This document shows, one piece after another, positions 50,480 through 63,649 of a DNA stretch of 64,000 nt. Made by a program: the position numbers and the translations under genes. This DNA is from Photorhabdus thracensis (GTDB taxonomy: Bacteria; Pseudomonadota; Gammaproteobacteria; Enterobacterales; Enterobacteriaceae), in the NCBI RefSeq assembly GCF_001010285.1, contig NZ_CP011104.1, positions 372,001-436,000 on the forward strand, read 5' to 3'. Every line of letters starts with the position of its first letter. Position 1 is the first letter of the stretch. Under the pieces are notes generated by a model that ran no database searches, was not told the DNA's origin, and was given only the letters and a program-made list of their open reading frames with translations.

Positions 50480-51658
50480 ATGAGCACGAACGAGGAAATT
50501 GAAGTACAAGCACCACAAAATCCAACCGATAACAAAAAAAGACAACGCAGTCGTGCCTTAGTATTACTGACTCTTGTATTTACTCTGCTCGGTGTTGCCT
50601 ACTCTTTTTATTGGTTTCTCATTTTACGCCACCATCAAGAAACCGATAATGCCTACGTTACAGGCAATCAAGTTCAGATTATGTCGCAAGTTACCGGCAG
50701 CGTAATTACAGTTAACTTCGATAATACTGACTTTGTGAAAAGCGGCAGTGTATTAGTACAACTCGATCCCCGTGATGCAGAGTTAGCATTGGAAAAAGCA
50801 AAAACAGCACTGGCTAACAGTGTTCGTCAGACTCATCAGCAGATAGTTAACAGTAAACAATATCAGGCTAATATCGCTCTGCGCCGCTCTGAATTAACCA
50901 AAGTTCAAAATGATCTCAACCGTCGTGAAATACTTAGCGCCCAGAAAGTGATTGGTAAAGAAGAGCTGCAACATGCACAGGAAGCCGTTACCAGTGCCCG
51001 AGCCGCTCTGGATATCGCTATCGAGCAATATAACGCTAATCAGGCAATTATTCGTAATACTCCACTAGAGAAACAACCTGCCGTTGAACAAGCAGCAACG
51101 GAAGTCCGTAACGCTTGGCTGGCGCTCCAACGCACTAAAATAGTCAGCCCAATTGATGGCTATGTCTCACGCCGCAGTGTACAGGTTGGCGCACAAGTCA
51201 ATAAAAATACACCTCTAATGGCGATAGTTTCGGCAAACGATATGTGGATAGAAGCTAACTTCAAGGAGACTCAAATTGCCGATATGCGTATTGGTCAACC
51301 CGTCGAAATCACCAGCGATTTCTACGGTGGAAGCAAAATATTCAGCGGCAAAATCACAGGCCTTGATATGGGTACAGGCAGTGCCTTCTCTTTATTGCCT
51401 GCTCAGAATGCCAGTGGCAATTGGATTAAAGTTGTTCAACGCTTACCCGTCCGCATTACATTGGATCCCGGACAGTTAGAGAAATACCCATTACGCATCG
51501 GTCTCTCAACTAAAGTCAGGGTAGATACAACCCGTTCTGATGGGCCTGTTCTGTCTGACAGAACACGCACTAAATCGGCTTATCACACCTCTGCATTGGC
51601 AATAGATATGTCTCCGGCAAATAAAATAGTTAGCGACATAATCAATAATAACGCTTAG
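50480..51658 (+). CDS. emrA: Multidrug efflux membrane-fusion protein EmrA
   Basis: The periplasmic adaptor links the EmrB pump to TolC. The 392-residue protein has a short cytoplasmic tail, one membrane anchor (about residues 26-49), a biotinyl-lipoyl-like domain (QVTGSVITVNFDNTDFVKSG), a coiled-coil hairpin and a beta-barrel domain. GGAGA precedes the ATG. emrB follows 20 bp later. Confidence 0.96.
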   Translation: MSTNEEIEVQAPQNPTDNKKRQRSRALVLLTLVFTLLGVAYSFYWFLILRHHQETDNAYVTGNQVQIMSQVTGSVITVNFDNTDFVKSGSVLVQLDPRDAELALEKAKTALANSVRQTHQQIVNSKQYQANIALRRSELTKVQNDLNRREILSAQKVIGKEELQHAQEAVTSARAALDIAIEQYNANQAIIRNTPLEKQPAVEQAATEVRNAWLALQRTKIVSPIDGYVSRRSVQVGAQVNKNTPLMAIVSANDMWIEANFKETQIADMRIGQPVEITSDFYGGSKIFSGKITGLDMGTGSAFSLLPAQNASGNWIKVVQRLPVRITLDPGQLEKYPLRIGLSTKVRVDTTRSDGPVLSDRTRTKSAYHTSALAIDMSPANKIVSDIINNNA

Positions 51659-51678
51659 AAACAATACCGGAGGCAACA

Positions 51679-53220
51679 GTGACAAGACAGCCGCTTACAG
51701 GTGCCAAACTTGCCTGGATGACCATTGCGTTATCTTTGGCAACTTTCATGCAAGTTTTGGATTCCACAATTGCTAACGTAGCGATACCCACTATCGCAGG
51801 TAATTTGGGGTCATCAAATACTCAAGGGCTCTGGGTAATTACCTCTTTCGGTGTCGCTAATGCGATTTCAATCCCGGTTACCGGATGGCTGGCAAAACGC
51901 ATTGGTGAAGTTAAGTTATTCATCTGGTCAACAGCCCTATTTACTATAGCTTCCTGGTTATGCGGAATTTCCAATAGCCTTGGAATGCTAATCTTTTTCC
52001 GGGTTATTCAGGGGTTAGTTGCTGGTCCTCTTATTCCTCTTTCGCAAAGCCTACTACTGAACAATTATCCGCCAGCCAAAGGAAATATGGCTCTGGCGTT
52101 ATGGTCACTCACTATTATTGTCGCACCGATTTTTGGCCCTATTCTGGGTGGCTACATCAGTGATAACTATCATTGGGGATGGATTTTCTTTATCAACGTT
52201 CCTGTTGGTATAGCGATTATTCTGATTGCTATGCAAACACTGAAAGGGCGTGAAACCCAAACAGAGATCAAGCCTATCGACACAATAGGACTCGTGTTAC
52301 TGGTCATCGGGGTGGGTTGTTTGCAAATTATGCTAGATCAGGGTAAAGAACTGGACTGGTTTAATTCTACAGAAATTATCGTATTGGCTGTTATAGCCGT
52401 AATCGCATTGATATGTCTGACAATATGGGAATTGACCGATGATAACCCAATTATTGATTTGTCGCTGTTCAAAGAACGCAATTTTACTATTGGTTGTCTC
52501 TGCCTGAGTTTGGCTTATCTACTCTACTTCGGCACAATTGTTTTATTACCTCAGTTATTACAGGAAGTGTTTAGCTATACAGCAACCTGGGCAGGGCTTG
52601 CATTAGCGCCGGTAGGATTGTTGCCATTGATAATATCACCACTGATTGGTAAATGCGGTAATAGAGTAGATATGCGTTACATAGTAACATTCAGCTTTGT
52701 TATATACGCTGTCTGTTATTACTGGCGTGCATATACATTCGAACCAGGAATGGATTTTGCCGCTTCAGCGTGGCCTCAGTTTATTCAAGGACTTGCTATC
52801 GCCTGTTTCTTTATGCCGCTAACAACCATTACCCTTTCTGGCTTACGGCCAGAGCGGATGGCATCTGCATCCAGTCTGTCTAACTTTATCCGAACATTGG
52901 CAGGTTCAATAGGAACATCACTAACGGCGACCATGTGGACTCAACGCGAAGCAATGCATCACTCTCATTTTACTGAATACATCAATCCTTATAACTCCGA
53001 GATTCAACAAACTTATCAGCAATTATCGGCATTGGGAATGAATAACCAACAAATTTCTGCTTATCTGGCAAAAGAAATTACCCATCAGGGACTCATAATT
53101 TCAGCAAATGAAATTTTCTGGCTCTCCGCCGGCGTATTCCTGATCTTGATTATACTCGTCTGGTTAGCGAAACCCCCATTCACACAAGGAAGTAAAGACA
53201 GTATTAGCGGAGCCCACTGA
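51679..53220 (+). CDS. emrB: Multidrug efflux MFS transporter EmrB
   Basis: An inner-membrane drug/proton antiporter of the DHA2 class, working with EmrA and TolC. The 513-residue protein has about fourteen spans and family motifs LDSTIANVAIPTIAG (first span) and GPILGGYISDNYHW (antiporter motif). The start is GTG behind CGGAGG. Last gene of the emr unit. Confidence 0.97.
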   Translation: MTRQPLTGAKLAWMTIALSLATFMQVLDSTIANVAIPTIAGNLGSSNTQGLWVITSFGVANAISIPVTGWLAKRIGEVKLFIWSTALFTIASWLCGISNSLGMLIFFRVIQGLVAGPLIPLSQSLLLNNYPPAKGNMALALWSLTIIVAPIFGPILGGYISDNYHWGWIFFINVPVGIAIILIAMQTLKGRETQTEIKPIDTIGLVLLVIGVGCLQIMLDQGKELDWFNSTEIIVLAVIAVIALICLTIWELTDDNPIIDLSLFKERNFTIGCLCLSLAYLLYFGTIVLLPQLLQEVFSYTATWAGLALAPVGLLPLIISPLIGKCGNRVDMRYIVTFSFVIYAVCYYWRAYTFEPGMDFAASAWPQFIQGLAIACFFMPLTTITLSGLRPERMASASSLSNFIRTLAGSIGTSLTATMWTQREAMHHSHFTEYINPYNSEIQQTYQQLSALGMNNQQISAYLAKEITHQGLIISANEIFWLSAGVFLILIILVWLAKPPFTQGSKDSISGAH

Positions 53221-53230
53221 ATCTTAAATA

Positions 53231-53265
53231 GCAAAACGGGAGCACTACAGCTCCCGCTTTTACTA
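53231..53265. terminator. Bidirectional terminator between emrB and yfiF
   Basis: CGGGAGC and GCTCCCG form a stem around ACTACA, with AAAA before and TTTT after, between two convergent genes. Confidence 0.8.
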
Positions 53266-54282
53266 TCAAGCTCTATTCTGTCGCCACCATTCAGCCAGTA
53301 TAACGCCAGTTGCAACAGAAACATTCAGGCTTTCAACCAAACCAGTGCCCCCGACAAACAAACTCATATCGCCATGTTCCCAAGCGCTGTCACTCAAGCC
53401 ATCATGTTCCTGACCAAGTACCAGAACCATTTTTTCGGGTAATTCAGCTTTAGCTAAATTGGTGCTGCCTTTATGGCTGGATGTTGTCACAATGGTGTAA
53501 CCAGCTTCACGAAATTTATTCAGTGTAGTGGTAAAACCATCAGCATCAATACCTTTAATATGTTCAGCACCACCCTCCGCTGTACGAATAGCCGCACCAG
53601 ATTCTAGCAAAGCCACATCCTGCAAAATCACACCCTGCACACCGAAATGCGCACAGCTTCGCATAATAGCACCAAGGTTATGTGGATTACCCACATCTTC
53701 AAGAGCCAGAACACAGTCTTTTACCGGAGCATTTTTCAGGTAGGTCTGCGCATTCAAACCACTGCGTTTTTTAATCAGAAAACAAACACCGCCATGATGT
53801 TCAGTCCCTGACACTTTCGCCAGTTCAGCTTCATCCACAACATGATAAGCTTTACGGTTGGCAGCCATCCATTTTAGAGCATTACGGAAGCGTGGTGTCA
53901 CTGACTCAACAAACCAGGCTCGAACTATCGCCTCAGAACGGTTTTTAAACATCGCCTGACAAGCATTTTCACCATAAATCCGGGTTTCTTCCATGCGCTG
54001 ACGACGAAGCTGCTCTGGATCAATCTGGCTTTTTCCACTGATACCGCCATGCTCTGGCGTTAAAGAATCACTCTCAGGGCGAGAAACTGTTTTCCAGGGC
54101 GATCTTTCACGCTCAGTAACACGCAGAGAACGGGATGATCGCTCATTGTCCCGGCGACGCTGACCTTGATCGCGCCCTTTACCCGACGGACGTTTATTAT
54201 TGCTGCGGCTGTCATTATTGTCCTCACTGCGGACATACATCACTTTGACTTTGCCATTTTTACCACTGTATGAATCGTTCAT
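53266..54282 (-). CDS. yfiF: TrmH/SpoU-family RNA 2'-O-methyltransferase YfiF
   Basis: A predicted tRNA or rRNA ribose methyltransferase. The 338-residue protein has a long basic Arg/Ser-rich amino-terminal region (about residues 1-85), an L30e-like substrate-binding domain and a SpoU knot domain with the motifs [28 protein letters not shown] and [20 protein letters not shown] at 54282 follows GGAGGG; an ATG four codons upstream overlaps that site and is not the start. The exact target is not established. Confidence 0.92.
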   Translation of the reverse strand: MNDSYSGKNGKVKVMYVRSEDNNDSRSNNKRPSGKGRDQGQRRRDNERSSRSLRVTERERSPWKTVSRPESDSLTPEHGGISGKSQIDPEQLRRQRMEETRIYGENACQAMFKNRSEAIVRAWFVESVTPRFRNALKWMAANRKAYHVVDEAELAKVSGTEHHGGVCFLIKKRSGLNAQTYLKNAPVKDCVLALEDVGNPHNLGAIMRSCAHFGVQGVILQDVALLESGAAIRTAEGGAEHIKGIDADGFTTTLNKFREAGYTIVTTSSHKGSTNLAKAELPEKMVLVLGQEHDGLSDSAWEHGDMSLFVGGTGLVESLNVSVATGVILAEWWRQNRA

Positions 54283-54419
54283 TCGTCCCTCCAACTACTT
54301 TATGGCGCGAAGATTACCTGATGTGTGCATGGTAAGCTACCTCTGACAACCACAATCCATTAAAATATGCCTTTAATTTTTTTCCTGCCTTTTACCTGAA
54401 GGACCCAGATTCCTGATTT

Positions 54420-55094
54420 ATGAATGATAATGCCGTCTTCCAACTGCGCCAACAGCACCTCGCTCGTTCTACCCGTCCCTTTCGTGCCCGTGGTTGCCGT
54501 ACAGAACGTTGCTCTTATTGTCTACTGCCACAAAAAAGTTGTCTGTGCGATACCATCGAACCGGCGAATGCCGCCAGCCGCTTTTGCCTTATCATGTTTG
54601 ATACCGAACCATTAAAACCCAGTAATACAGGTAAATTGATTGCTGACATTCTTCCTGATACACAAGCTTTTCTTTGGTCAAGAACCGCTCCTGACCCGCA
54701 AATGCTGTCCGCAATCCAAGATCCATCCCGTCAGCCCTATCTGATATTTCCAGAAAGCTATACTCAACCTCCACGTAAGGTTTATCAACATATCCCTTCC
54801 AACAGTAAGCCACCGCTATTTATTATGCTGGATGGCACATGGCCGGAAGCCAGGAAAATTTTCCGTAAAAGCCCTTACCTAGATGATATTCCATTGTTAT
54901 CAGTCAACAGTGCAACAAAAGCAGATTATTTACTGCGGATGTCCGTTAGAGAAGAACAACATTGTACCGCGAAAGTGGCTGCTACCATCCTGGAACAAGC
55001 TGGCGATTTAGTTGCTTCTCAGCGGCTGCTTACTCATTTTAGCTATTTTCATCAACAATATCTGGCAGGTAAACCTCATCACCCGATAGCGTAA
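54420..55094 (+). CDS. tapT: tRNA-uridine aminocarboxypropyltransferase (DTW domain)
   Basis: In E. coli TapT (YfiP) makes acp3U47 in tRNA from SAM. The 224-residue protein has the Cys-rich zinc-binding motif CRTERCSYCLLPQKSCLC (residues 26-43) and the DTW-family core FIMLDGTWPEARKIF, where the D-T-W signature reads D-G-T-W. It is divergent from yfiF and is followed by patZ after 65 bp, as in E. coli. Confidence 0.93.
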   Translation: MNDNAVFQLRQQHLARSTRPFRARGCRTERCSYCLLPQKSCLCDTIEPANAASRFCLIMFDTEPLKPSNTGKLIADILPDTQAFLWSRTAPDPQMLSAIQDPSRQPYLIFPESYTQPPRKVYQHIPSNSKPPLFIMLDGTWPEARKIFRKSPYLDDIPLLSVNSATKADYLLRMSVREEQHCTAKVAATILEQAGDLVASQRLLTHFSYFHQQYLAGKPHHPIA

Positions 55095-55159
55095 ATCACA
55101 GCAATTACCAACAAAATCCGTTACAGTGACCACATTAATCGCTAACAAGGAGCCTCCTG

Positions 55160-57802
55160 ATGAGCCAGCGCGGACTTGAAGCTTTATTACGCCCTAAATC
55201 CATTGCGGTAATTGGTGCCTCAGAAAAACCAGAACGAGCTGGTTCAGTTATGATGCGCAACCTGCTTGCAGGAGGATTTGCCGGGCCAATACTGCCGATA
55301 ACACCCAATAGCGATTCCGTTCAAGGGGTTTTAGCCTATCCTTCAATAGATAAATTACCAATCACACCAGATTTGGCTGTTATTTGTACTCATCATAGCC
55401 GCAATTTGCAAAGTCTGGAACAACTGGGACAACTTGGTTGCAAAACAGTTATTATTCTTTCCTCACCAGAGCCCCAATTTCCTGAGCTAAAACAGTGTTG
55501 CCAGCGCTATAGTATCCGGCTACTTGGACCAAACAGTTTGGGATTATTAGCCCCCTGGCAAGGATTAAACGCCAGCTTTTCCCCAATTCCAATACTCAAA
55601 GGGAAACTAGCCTTTATCTCTCAATCTGCGGCGGTATCAAATACGATTCTTGACTGGGCTCAACACCGAGGAGTCGGATTTTCCTACTTTATCGCGTTAG
55701 GTGACAGTGTAGATATTGATATTGATCATCTGCTTGATTTTCTGGCTCGTGACAGTAAAACCAGCGCTATCCTGCTCTATCTGGAGCATATTCATGACGC
55801 CCGTCGCTTTCTTTCAGCATCCAGAAGTGCTTCCCGCAATAAACCTATTTTGGTGGTTAAAAGCGGCCGCACCAAGCAGGCTCAGAAATTACTTGGTGAA
55901 CAACAAAATCTGGATGCTGCCTATGACGCAGCAATTCAGCGCGCTGGATTATTGCGGGTGCAAGATACACATGAAATGTTTTCTGCTGTAGAAACATTAA
56001 GTCATATGTCACCTTTACGGGGAGAGCGACTATTTATCATCAGCAACGGTGCAGCTCCAGCAGCAATGGCGCTGGATGAGTTATTCCGTCGTAACGGTAA
56101 GTTAGCAACGTTAGGTGAAGAAACAACGAAGGCATTGAAAACACATCTGCCAGAAACTATCACCTTACACAACCCTCTGGATTTAAGAGATGACGCTACG
56201 GTGGAACGTTACATCTCTGCACTAAAACCATTACTAGACAGCCATGACCATGATGCTCTGTTACTTATTCATTCCCCTAGCGCAATTGCTCCCGGCATTC
56301 AGACCGCCACAAAAGTCATTGAAATAATCCGTAAACATCCACGGGGAAAATGGCTGACTATCTTCACCAACTGGTGCGGAGAGTATTCCTCACAAGAAGC
56401 CCGCCGTCTGTTCAGTGAAGCAGGTATTCCAACTTACCGAACCCCGGAAGGCGCTGTTACTGCTTTTATGCATATGGTGGAATATCGCCGCAATCAGAAA
56501 CAATTAACAGAAACGCCAGCACTATCAGCAAACATCACAACCAATACGGCCCACGCCCATCAGTGCATACAACAAGCTCTGGAACAGGGGAATTCGCGTC
56601 TAGATACCCATGAAGTTCAACCTATTCTGGAAGCCTATGGCCTCAATACACTTCCAACCTGGATTGCACATAACAGTGATGAAGCAGTCAGTATTGCCCA
56701 ACAGATCGGTTATCCTGTCGCCCTGAAATTACGTTCACCAGATATCCCGCATAAATCAGAAGTTCAAGGGGTTATGCTCTATTTGCGCAACGCAAATGAA
56801 GTCAGAGCTTCTGCTCAAGCGATTATCGAACGTGTCAATCAAAATTTCCCTCAGGCAAGAGTTCAGGGACTGCTAGTTCAAAGCATGGCAAACCGTGCCG
56901 GAGCTCAAGAATTGCGTATTGCAGTAGAACAAGACGAGGTATTTGGTCCACTGATTATGCTGGGAGAAGGTGGTGTTGAATGGTTACCGGAAACACAAGC
57001 AGCCGTAGCATTGCCACCGCTTAATATGGCATTAGCACGATACCTGGTTATTCAAGCCATTAAAAGTAGAAAAATTAAACTCAGGGGCTCCCCTCAATCA
57101 CTAGATGTGCTGGCACTTAGCCGACTTTTGGTTCAAGTATCTAACCTGTTACTTGATTGCCCACAAATCGTACGACTAGATATTCATCCATTACTGGCTT
57201 CCGGCGATGAATTCACACTACTGGATGTTTCAATGGAATTATCTTCGATAGAAGGTGATCCACGGACCAGATTGGCTATCCGCCCATATCCAAGCGAACT
57301 GGAAGAAACCATAAAACTGAAAGGTGGTGCAGAATGCCTTCTACGTCCGATTCTGCCAGAAGATGAACCACTGCTGAAAGATTTTATCGGTCAGGTTACC
57401 AAAGAAGATCTTTATTACCGCTATTTCAGTGAAATCAGCGAATTCACCCACGATGATTTAGCAAATATGACTCAGATTGATTACGACCGTGAAATGGCAT
57501 TTGTTGCCGTGCGTCATCCTAATACTACCCCGGAAATTATCGGTGTCACTCGTGCCATAGCTGATCCCGATAATATTGAGGCAGAATTCGCTGTGCTGGT
57601 ACGCTCTGATTTAAAAGGAATTACGTTAGGGCATCAGCTTATGATCAAACTGATTAATTATACACGGGAACATGGCATAAGCCGTCTCAACGCCATCACT
57701 ATGCCAGAAAACCGTACTATGATAAAACTGGCTAAAAAACTTGAATTTACCATAGATGTTCAATTTGAAGATGGTATTGTAAACTTAACCCTCGAACTTT
57801 AA
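55160..57802 (+). CDS. patZ: Protein lysine acetyltransferase PatZ (Pka/YfiQ)
   Basis: PatZ acetylates lysines of proteins such as acetyl-CoA synthetase, using acetyl-CoA. The 880-residue protein has a CoA-binding domain (SIAVIGASEKPERAGS, near residue 14), succinyl-CoA-ligase-like domains, an ATP-grasp-like region (about 480-700; IGYPVALKLRSPDIPHKSEV) and a carboxy-terminal GNAT domain (from about 720). AAGGAGCC precedes the ATG. It lies between tapT and pssA, as in E. coli. Confidence 0.95.
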   Translation: MSQRGLEALLRPKSIAVIGASEKPERAGSVMMRNLLAGGFAGPILPITPNSDSVQGVLAYPSIDKLPITPDLAVICTHHSRNLQSLEQLGQLGCKTVIILSSPEPQFPELKQCCQRYSIRLLGPNSLGLLAPWQGLNASFSPIPILKGKLAFISQSAAVSNTILDWAQHRGVGFSYFIALGDSVDIDIDHLLDFLARDSKTSAILLYLEHIHDARRFLSASRSASRNKPILVVKSGRTKQAQKLLGEQQNLDAAYDAAIQRAGLLRVQDTHEMFSAVETLSHMSPLRGERLFIISNGAAPAAMALDELFRRNGKLATLGEETTKALKTHLPETITLHNPLDLRDDATVERYISALKPLLDSHDHDALLLIHSPSAIAPGIQTATKVIEIIRKHPRGKWLTIFTNWCGEYSSQEARRLFSEAGIPTYRTPEGAVTAFMHMVEYRRNQKQLTETPALSANITTNTAHAHQCIQQALEQGNSRLDTHEVQPILEAYGLNTLPTWIAHNSDEAVSIAQQIGYPVALKLRSPDIPHKSEVQGVMLYLRNANEVRASAQAIIERVNQNFPQARVQGLLVQSMANRAGAQELRIAVEQDEVFGPLIMLGEGGVEWLPETQAAVALPPLNMALARYLVIQAIKSRKIKLRGSPQSLDVLALSRLLVQVSNLLLDCPQIVRLDIHPLLASGDEFTLLDVSMELSSIEGDPRTRLAIRPYPSELEETIKLKGGAECLLRPILPEDEPLLKDFIGQVTKEDLYYRYFSEISEFTHDDLANMTQIDYDREMAFVAVRHPNTTPEIIGVTRAIADPDNIEAEFAVLVRSDLKGITLGHQLMIKLINYTREHGISRLNAITMPENRTMIKLAKKLEFTIDVQFEDGIVNLTLEL

Positions 57803-57965
57803 ATCAACTACGTGATGAATCGCACAGACTTGAATCATTAGGTAACAGAGCGTTAAATCATGCTCACAATTAGTCAAACTAATGGTATTATCGCCAGATC
57901 ATTTGATTCATTGCTCTATATAATCGTATTTTAGCCATCCAACATAAGAGAAAAAACGCACTGTG

Positions 57966-59321
57966 ATGTTGTCTAAATTCAAACAAGCTAAACACCAACA
58001 ACACCTTGCACAACTGCCTAAGCTACCTCAGTCAGTTGCTGATGTTAAAACACTTTATCAACCTGAAGTGTTCCGCAGCACCCTGCTGGAAAAAATTGCT
58101 AATGCTGAAAAACATATTTATATCATCTCCCTCTATCTAGAAAACGATGACGCAGGGAGAGATATCCTTAATGCACTTTATGCGGCTAAACAACAACGTC
58201 CGAACCTGGACATTAAAGTTCTTGTTGACTGGCATCGGGCACAACGTGGACGAATTGGCGCTGTTGCAATGGCAACTAATGCCGATTGGTATTGTTCCAT
58301 GGCAGAAACATATTCTGACGTAAAAATTCCAATATTAGGTGTGCCAGTAAATACCCGTGAAGCACTGGGTGTTTTACATTTAAAAGGTTTTATCTTTGAT
58401 GATACTGTGATTTATAGCGGAGCGAGCATTAATGATGTTTATCTCCACCAACATGACAAATATCGTTATGATCGCTACCACTTGCTCCACAATGCAAAGC
58501 TTGCAGAAGCAATGAAGCACTTTGTTGATAATTACATTATCGCTACAGGCGCGGTACAAAAACTGAATTGTAAGAATCGCCCCCGTAGCCCTGAAATTAA
58601 AACGCTGATCCGTCAATTTCGTTTTTCTCTGCGACACACGACTTATCAGATAAATAATCAGGCAACGAACGACGAATTGTCTGTCACTCCACTTGCCGGT
58701 CTGGGGAAGAAAAACCTTCTAAATAAAACCATCAGTCATCTTATCGCCAGCACAGAACAAAAGCTGGTTATTTGTACTCCATATTTTAACCTTCCAGCTA
58801 TCATTGCCCGGCTGATTGTTCATCTGCTTCGTCAGGGTAAAAAAGTGGAAATTATTGTTGGCGATAAAACTGCCAACGATTTTTATATTCCACCGGAAGA
58901 ACCATTTAAAATTATCGGTGCATTGCCATATCTATATGAAATCAACCTGCGCCGTTTTATCAGCAGGCTACAGCGCTATGTGGACAGCAATCAACTCACT
59001 GTACGGCTATGGAAAGATGGTGATAATAGCTATCATCTGAAAGGTGTGTGGGTAGATAATCAATGGCAGTTGATTACAGGAAATAATCTTAATCCTCGTG
59101 CCTGGGGATTGGATTTAGAAAATGCAATTCTTATCCACGATCCTAATAAAGAAATGCAGGAACAACGTATAAAAGAATTAAATTGTATCCGTACTCATAC
59201 TACGATTGTCAGTAATTATCAGGAACTGGACAGTATCCAGATTTACCCAGTCAAAGTACGTAAACTTATCCGTCGCTTACGCCGTATCCGGGTAGACAGG
59301 CTGATTAATCGTATTCTGTAA
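57966..59321 (+). CDS. pssA: CDP-diacylglycerol--serine O-phosphatidyltransferase
   Basis: PssA makes phosphatidylserine, the precursor of phosphatidylethanolamine. The 451-residue protein belongs to the phospholipase D superfamily and has two HKD motifs: HLKGFIFDD near residue 138 and HLKGVWVDN near residue 358. The carboxy-terminal end is strongly basic (KVRKLIRRLRRIRVDRLI), suited to membrane or ribosome binding. ATG 57966 (MLSKFKQAKH) equals the E. coli start; a GTG one codon upstream is possible. In E. coli yfiM and kgtP follow; here they are absent. Confidence 0.97.
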   Translation: MLSKFKQAKHQQHLAQLPKLPQSVADVKTLYQPEVFRSTLLEKIANAEKHIYIISLYLENDDAGRDILNALYAAKQQRPNLDIKVLVDWHRAQRGRIGAVAMATNADWYCSMAETYSDVKIPILGVPVNTREALGVLHLKGFIFDDTVIYSGASINDVYLHQHDKYRYDRYHLLHNAKLAEAMKHFVDNYIIATGAVQKLNCKNRPRSPEIKTLIRQFRFSLRHTTYQINNQATNDELSVTPLAGLGKKNLLNKTISHLIASTEQKLVICTPYFNLPAIIARLIVHLLRQGKKVEIIVGDKTANDFYIPPEEPFKIIGALPYLYEINLRRFISRLQRYVDSNQLTVRLWKDGDNSYHLKGVWVDNQWQLITGNNLNPRAWGLDLENAILIHDPNKEMQEQRIKELNCIRTHTTIVSNYQELDSIQIYPVKVRKLIRRLRRIRVDRLINRIL

Positions 59322-60102
59322 TTGAATCGATAAAGCTGATTATCTTCTCTGAATCTCTTGTAGCGAATAACTTCAGGGGATTTTTTAATTTAATAAATTC
59401 TAGTTCTGCTTAAAAATAATCATTTCAAAGGTATGAAATTCAGGATCTGTTTTTTAGGGTTAAAAAGTAAAGAGAACTAACCCAACGACTACCCGAACTA
59501 CAATGTTTAAATATTCTATTTAAGAAATATTCTTTAACCGGTCAAATATCACCTCAATTATATGCTGCTTTAAATTTTTATATACAGCATGGCAAATATC
59601 ACTATTCTTACCAGGTAAAAGAATACAGAGTTTTCTCTTCTAAATCTTGTTTATTAAATCAATACAAATGGAATTAAAATAATGAAATTTATTCTTAACA
59701 CTGAAACATTATTCAATGTTGCTTTTATAAGATAATAAATAGATTTTCATAATTACTCCTCACTTTAAATTAAACTTTATATGCCAAAGAATATATTTCC
59801 TCCAACTAAGAAACTCTCACGGCAAACAGAATGAGATATATTTACATAATTTACTTAAAAAAATAAAAAGGTATTAATGTAATATTACCTGGAAATATTA
59901 TTTACTCTTAGCGAAAGCCATAAAGACTGACTAAACTTATAATATTGCTAATTTTCTATAAGTTCAAAAACTGGTTTAAGTTATTTTTCTATGCTTGTTG
60001 CTATAATATTATTAACATACTGATGGGCTACCTGTTGCCAAAGAAAGCGGAATATTCATCAGATGAAAAACTGGAGTAAATCAATAATAAAATCATCCCC
60101 CA
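59322..60102. other. Gene-free region between pssA and the rRNA operon
   Basis: This 780-bp stretch is AT-rich and has no ORF with coding character on either strand. A weak hairpin with TTTTTT (about 59347-59386) may end pssA transcription. I see no tRNA and no IS end. The E. coli genes yfiM and kgtP would lie here. Confidence 0.6.
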
Positions 60103-60135
60103 AAACGCAAAAACCCCCAGCTTACGCTGAGGGTC
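60103..60135 (-). terminator. Terminator of the rRNA operon
   Basis: On the minus strand CCCTCAGC and GCTGGGGG form a stem around GTAA, followed by TTTTTGCGTTTT, just after the 5S gene; this is the usual rrn T1-type terminator. Confidence 0.9.
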
Positions 60136-60148
60136 TTCACCGAATATC

Positions 60149-60268
60149 AAGCCTGGCAGTTCCCTACTCTCACATGGGGAGACCCCACACTACCATCGGC
60201 GCTACGGCGTTTCACTGCTGAGTTCGGCATGGGGTCAGGTGGGACCACCGCGCTATCCCCGCCAGGCA
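60149..60268 (-). rRNA. rrf: 5S ribosomal RNA
   Basis: The complement begins TGCCTGGCGG and ends near CTGCCAGGC, with the conserved central CCGAACTC and the GTGGTCCCACCTGACC region. The length of about 120 is normal. The exact 3' base is uncertain by one or two. Confidence 0.96.
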
Positions 60269-60391
60269 AATTCATTTCATCCCGACCGTTATGCTCGCCC
60301 CCGTTTCCCCGGGCCGCACAACCATCAGAACCAATCTGTTCAACAAGCTGAATCTCTCTCATCTCTCGCACCAAAACACCTTCGGTGTTGT

Positions 60392-63302
<2,911 letters not shown>

Positions 63303-63491
63303 TCACAACCCGAAAATGTCTCGGATTGCCGATTGTTGAGAGACTGGTCAATAATACCTCGGTGATATTATCGACGGTTTCAATTTTCAGCTTGTTCCAG
63401 ATTGTTAAAGAGCATTTATCGTTAAACCGACTTCATCAGAAATCCGCTTAACGATAACACGACGACGGCTTTCACCCGTCATCACCGCAAG

Positions 63492-63567
63492 TGGCGTCCC
63501 CTAGGGGATTCGAACCCCTGTTACCGCCGTGAAAGGGCGGTGTCCTAGGCCTCTAGACGAAGGGGAC
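63492..63567 (-). tRNA. tRNA-Glu (UUC) in the 16S-23S spacer
   Basis: The complement is a 76-nt cloverleaf: GTCCCCTTCGTCTAGAGG, anticodon TTC, T arm GGGTTCGAATCCC and encoded CCA. The single spacer tRNA-Glu puts this operon in the rrnB/C/E/G type. The rest of the spacer (63303-63491 and 63568-63649) shows no gene. Confidence 0.97.
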
Positions 63568-63649
63568 ACAATGGCCGGCTTCGCAGACGCGTCTTGCTCG
63601 ACTTTCATCAGACAATCTGTGTGAGCACTGCACTCAACCGCATCTCAGG

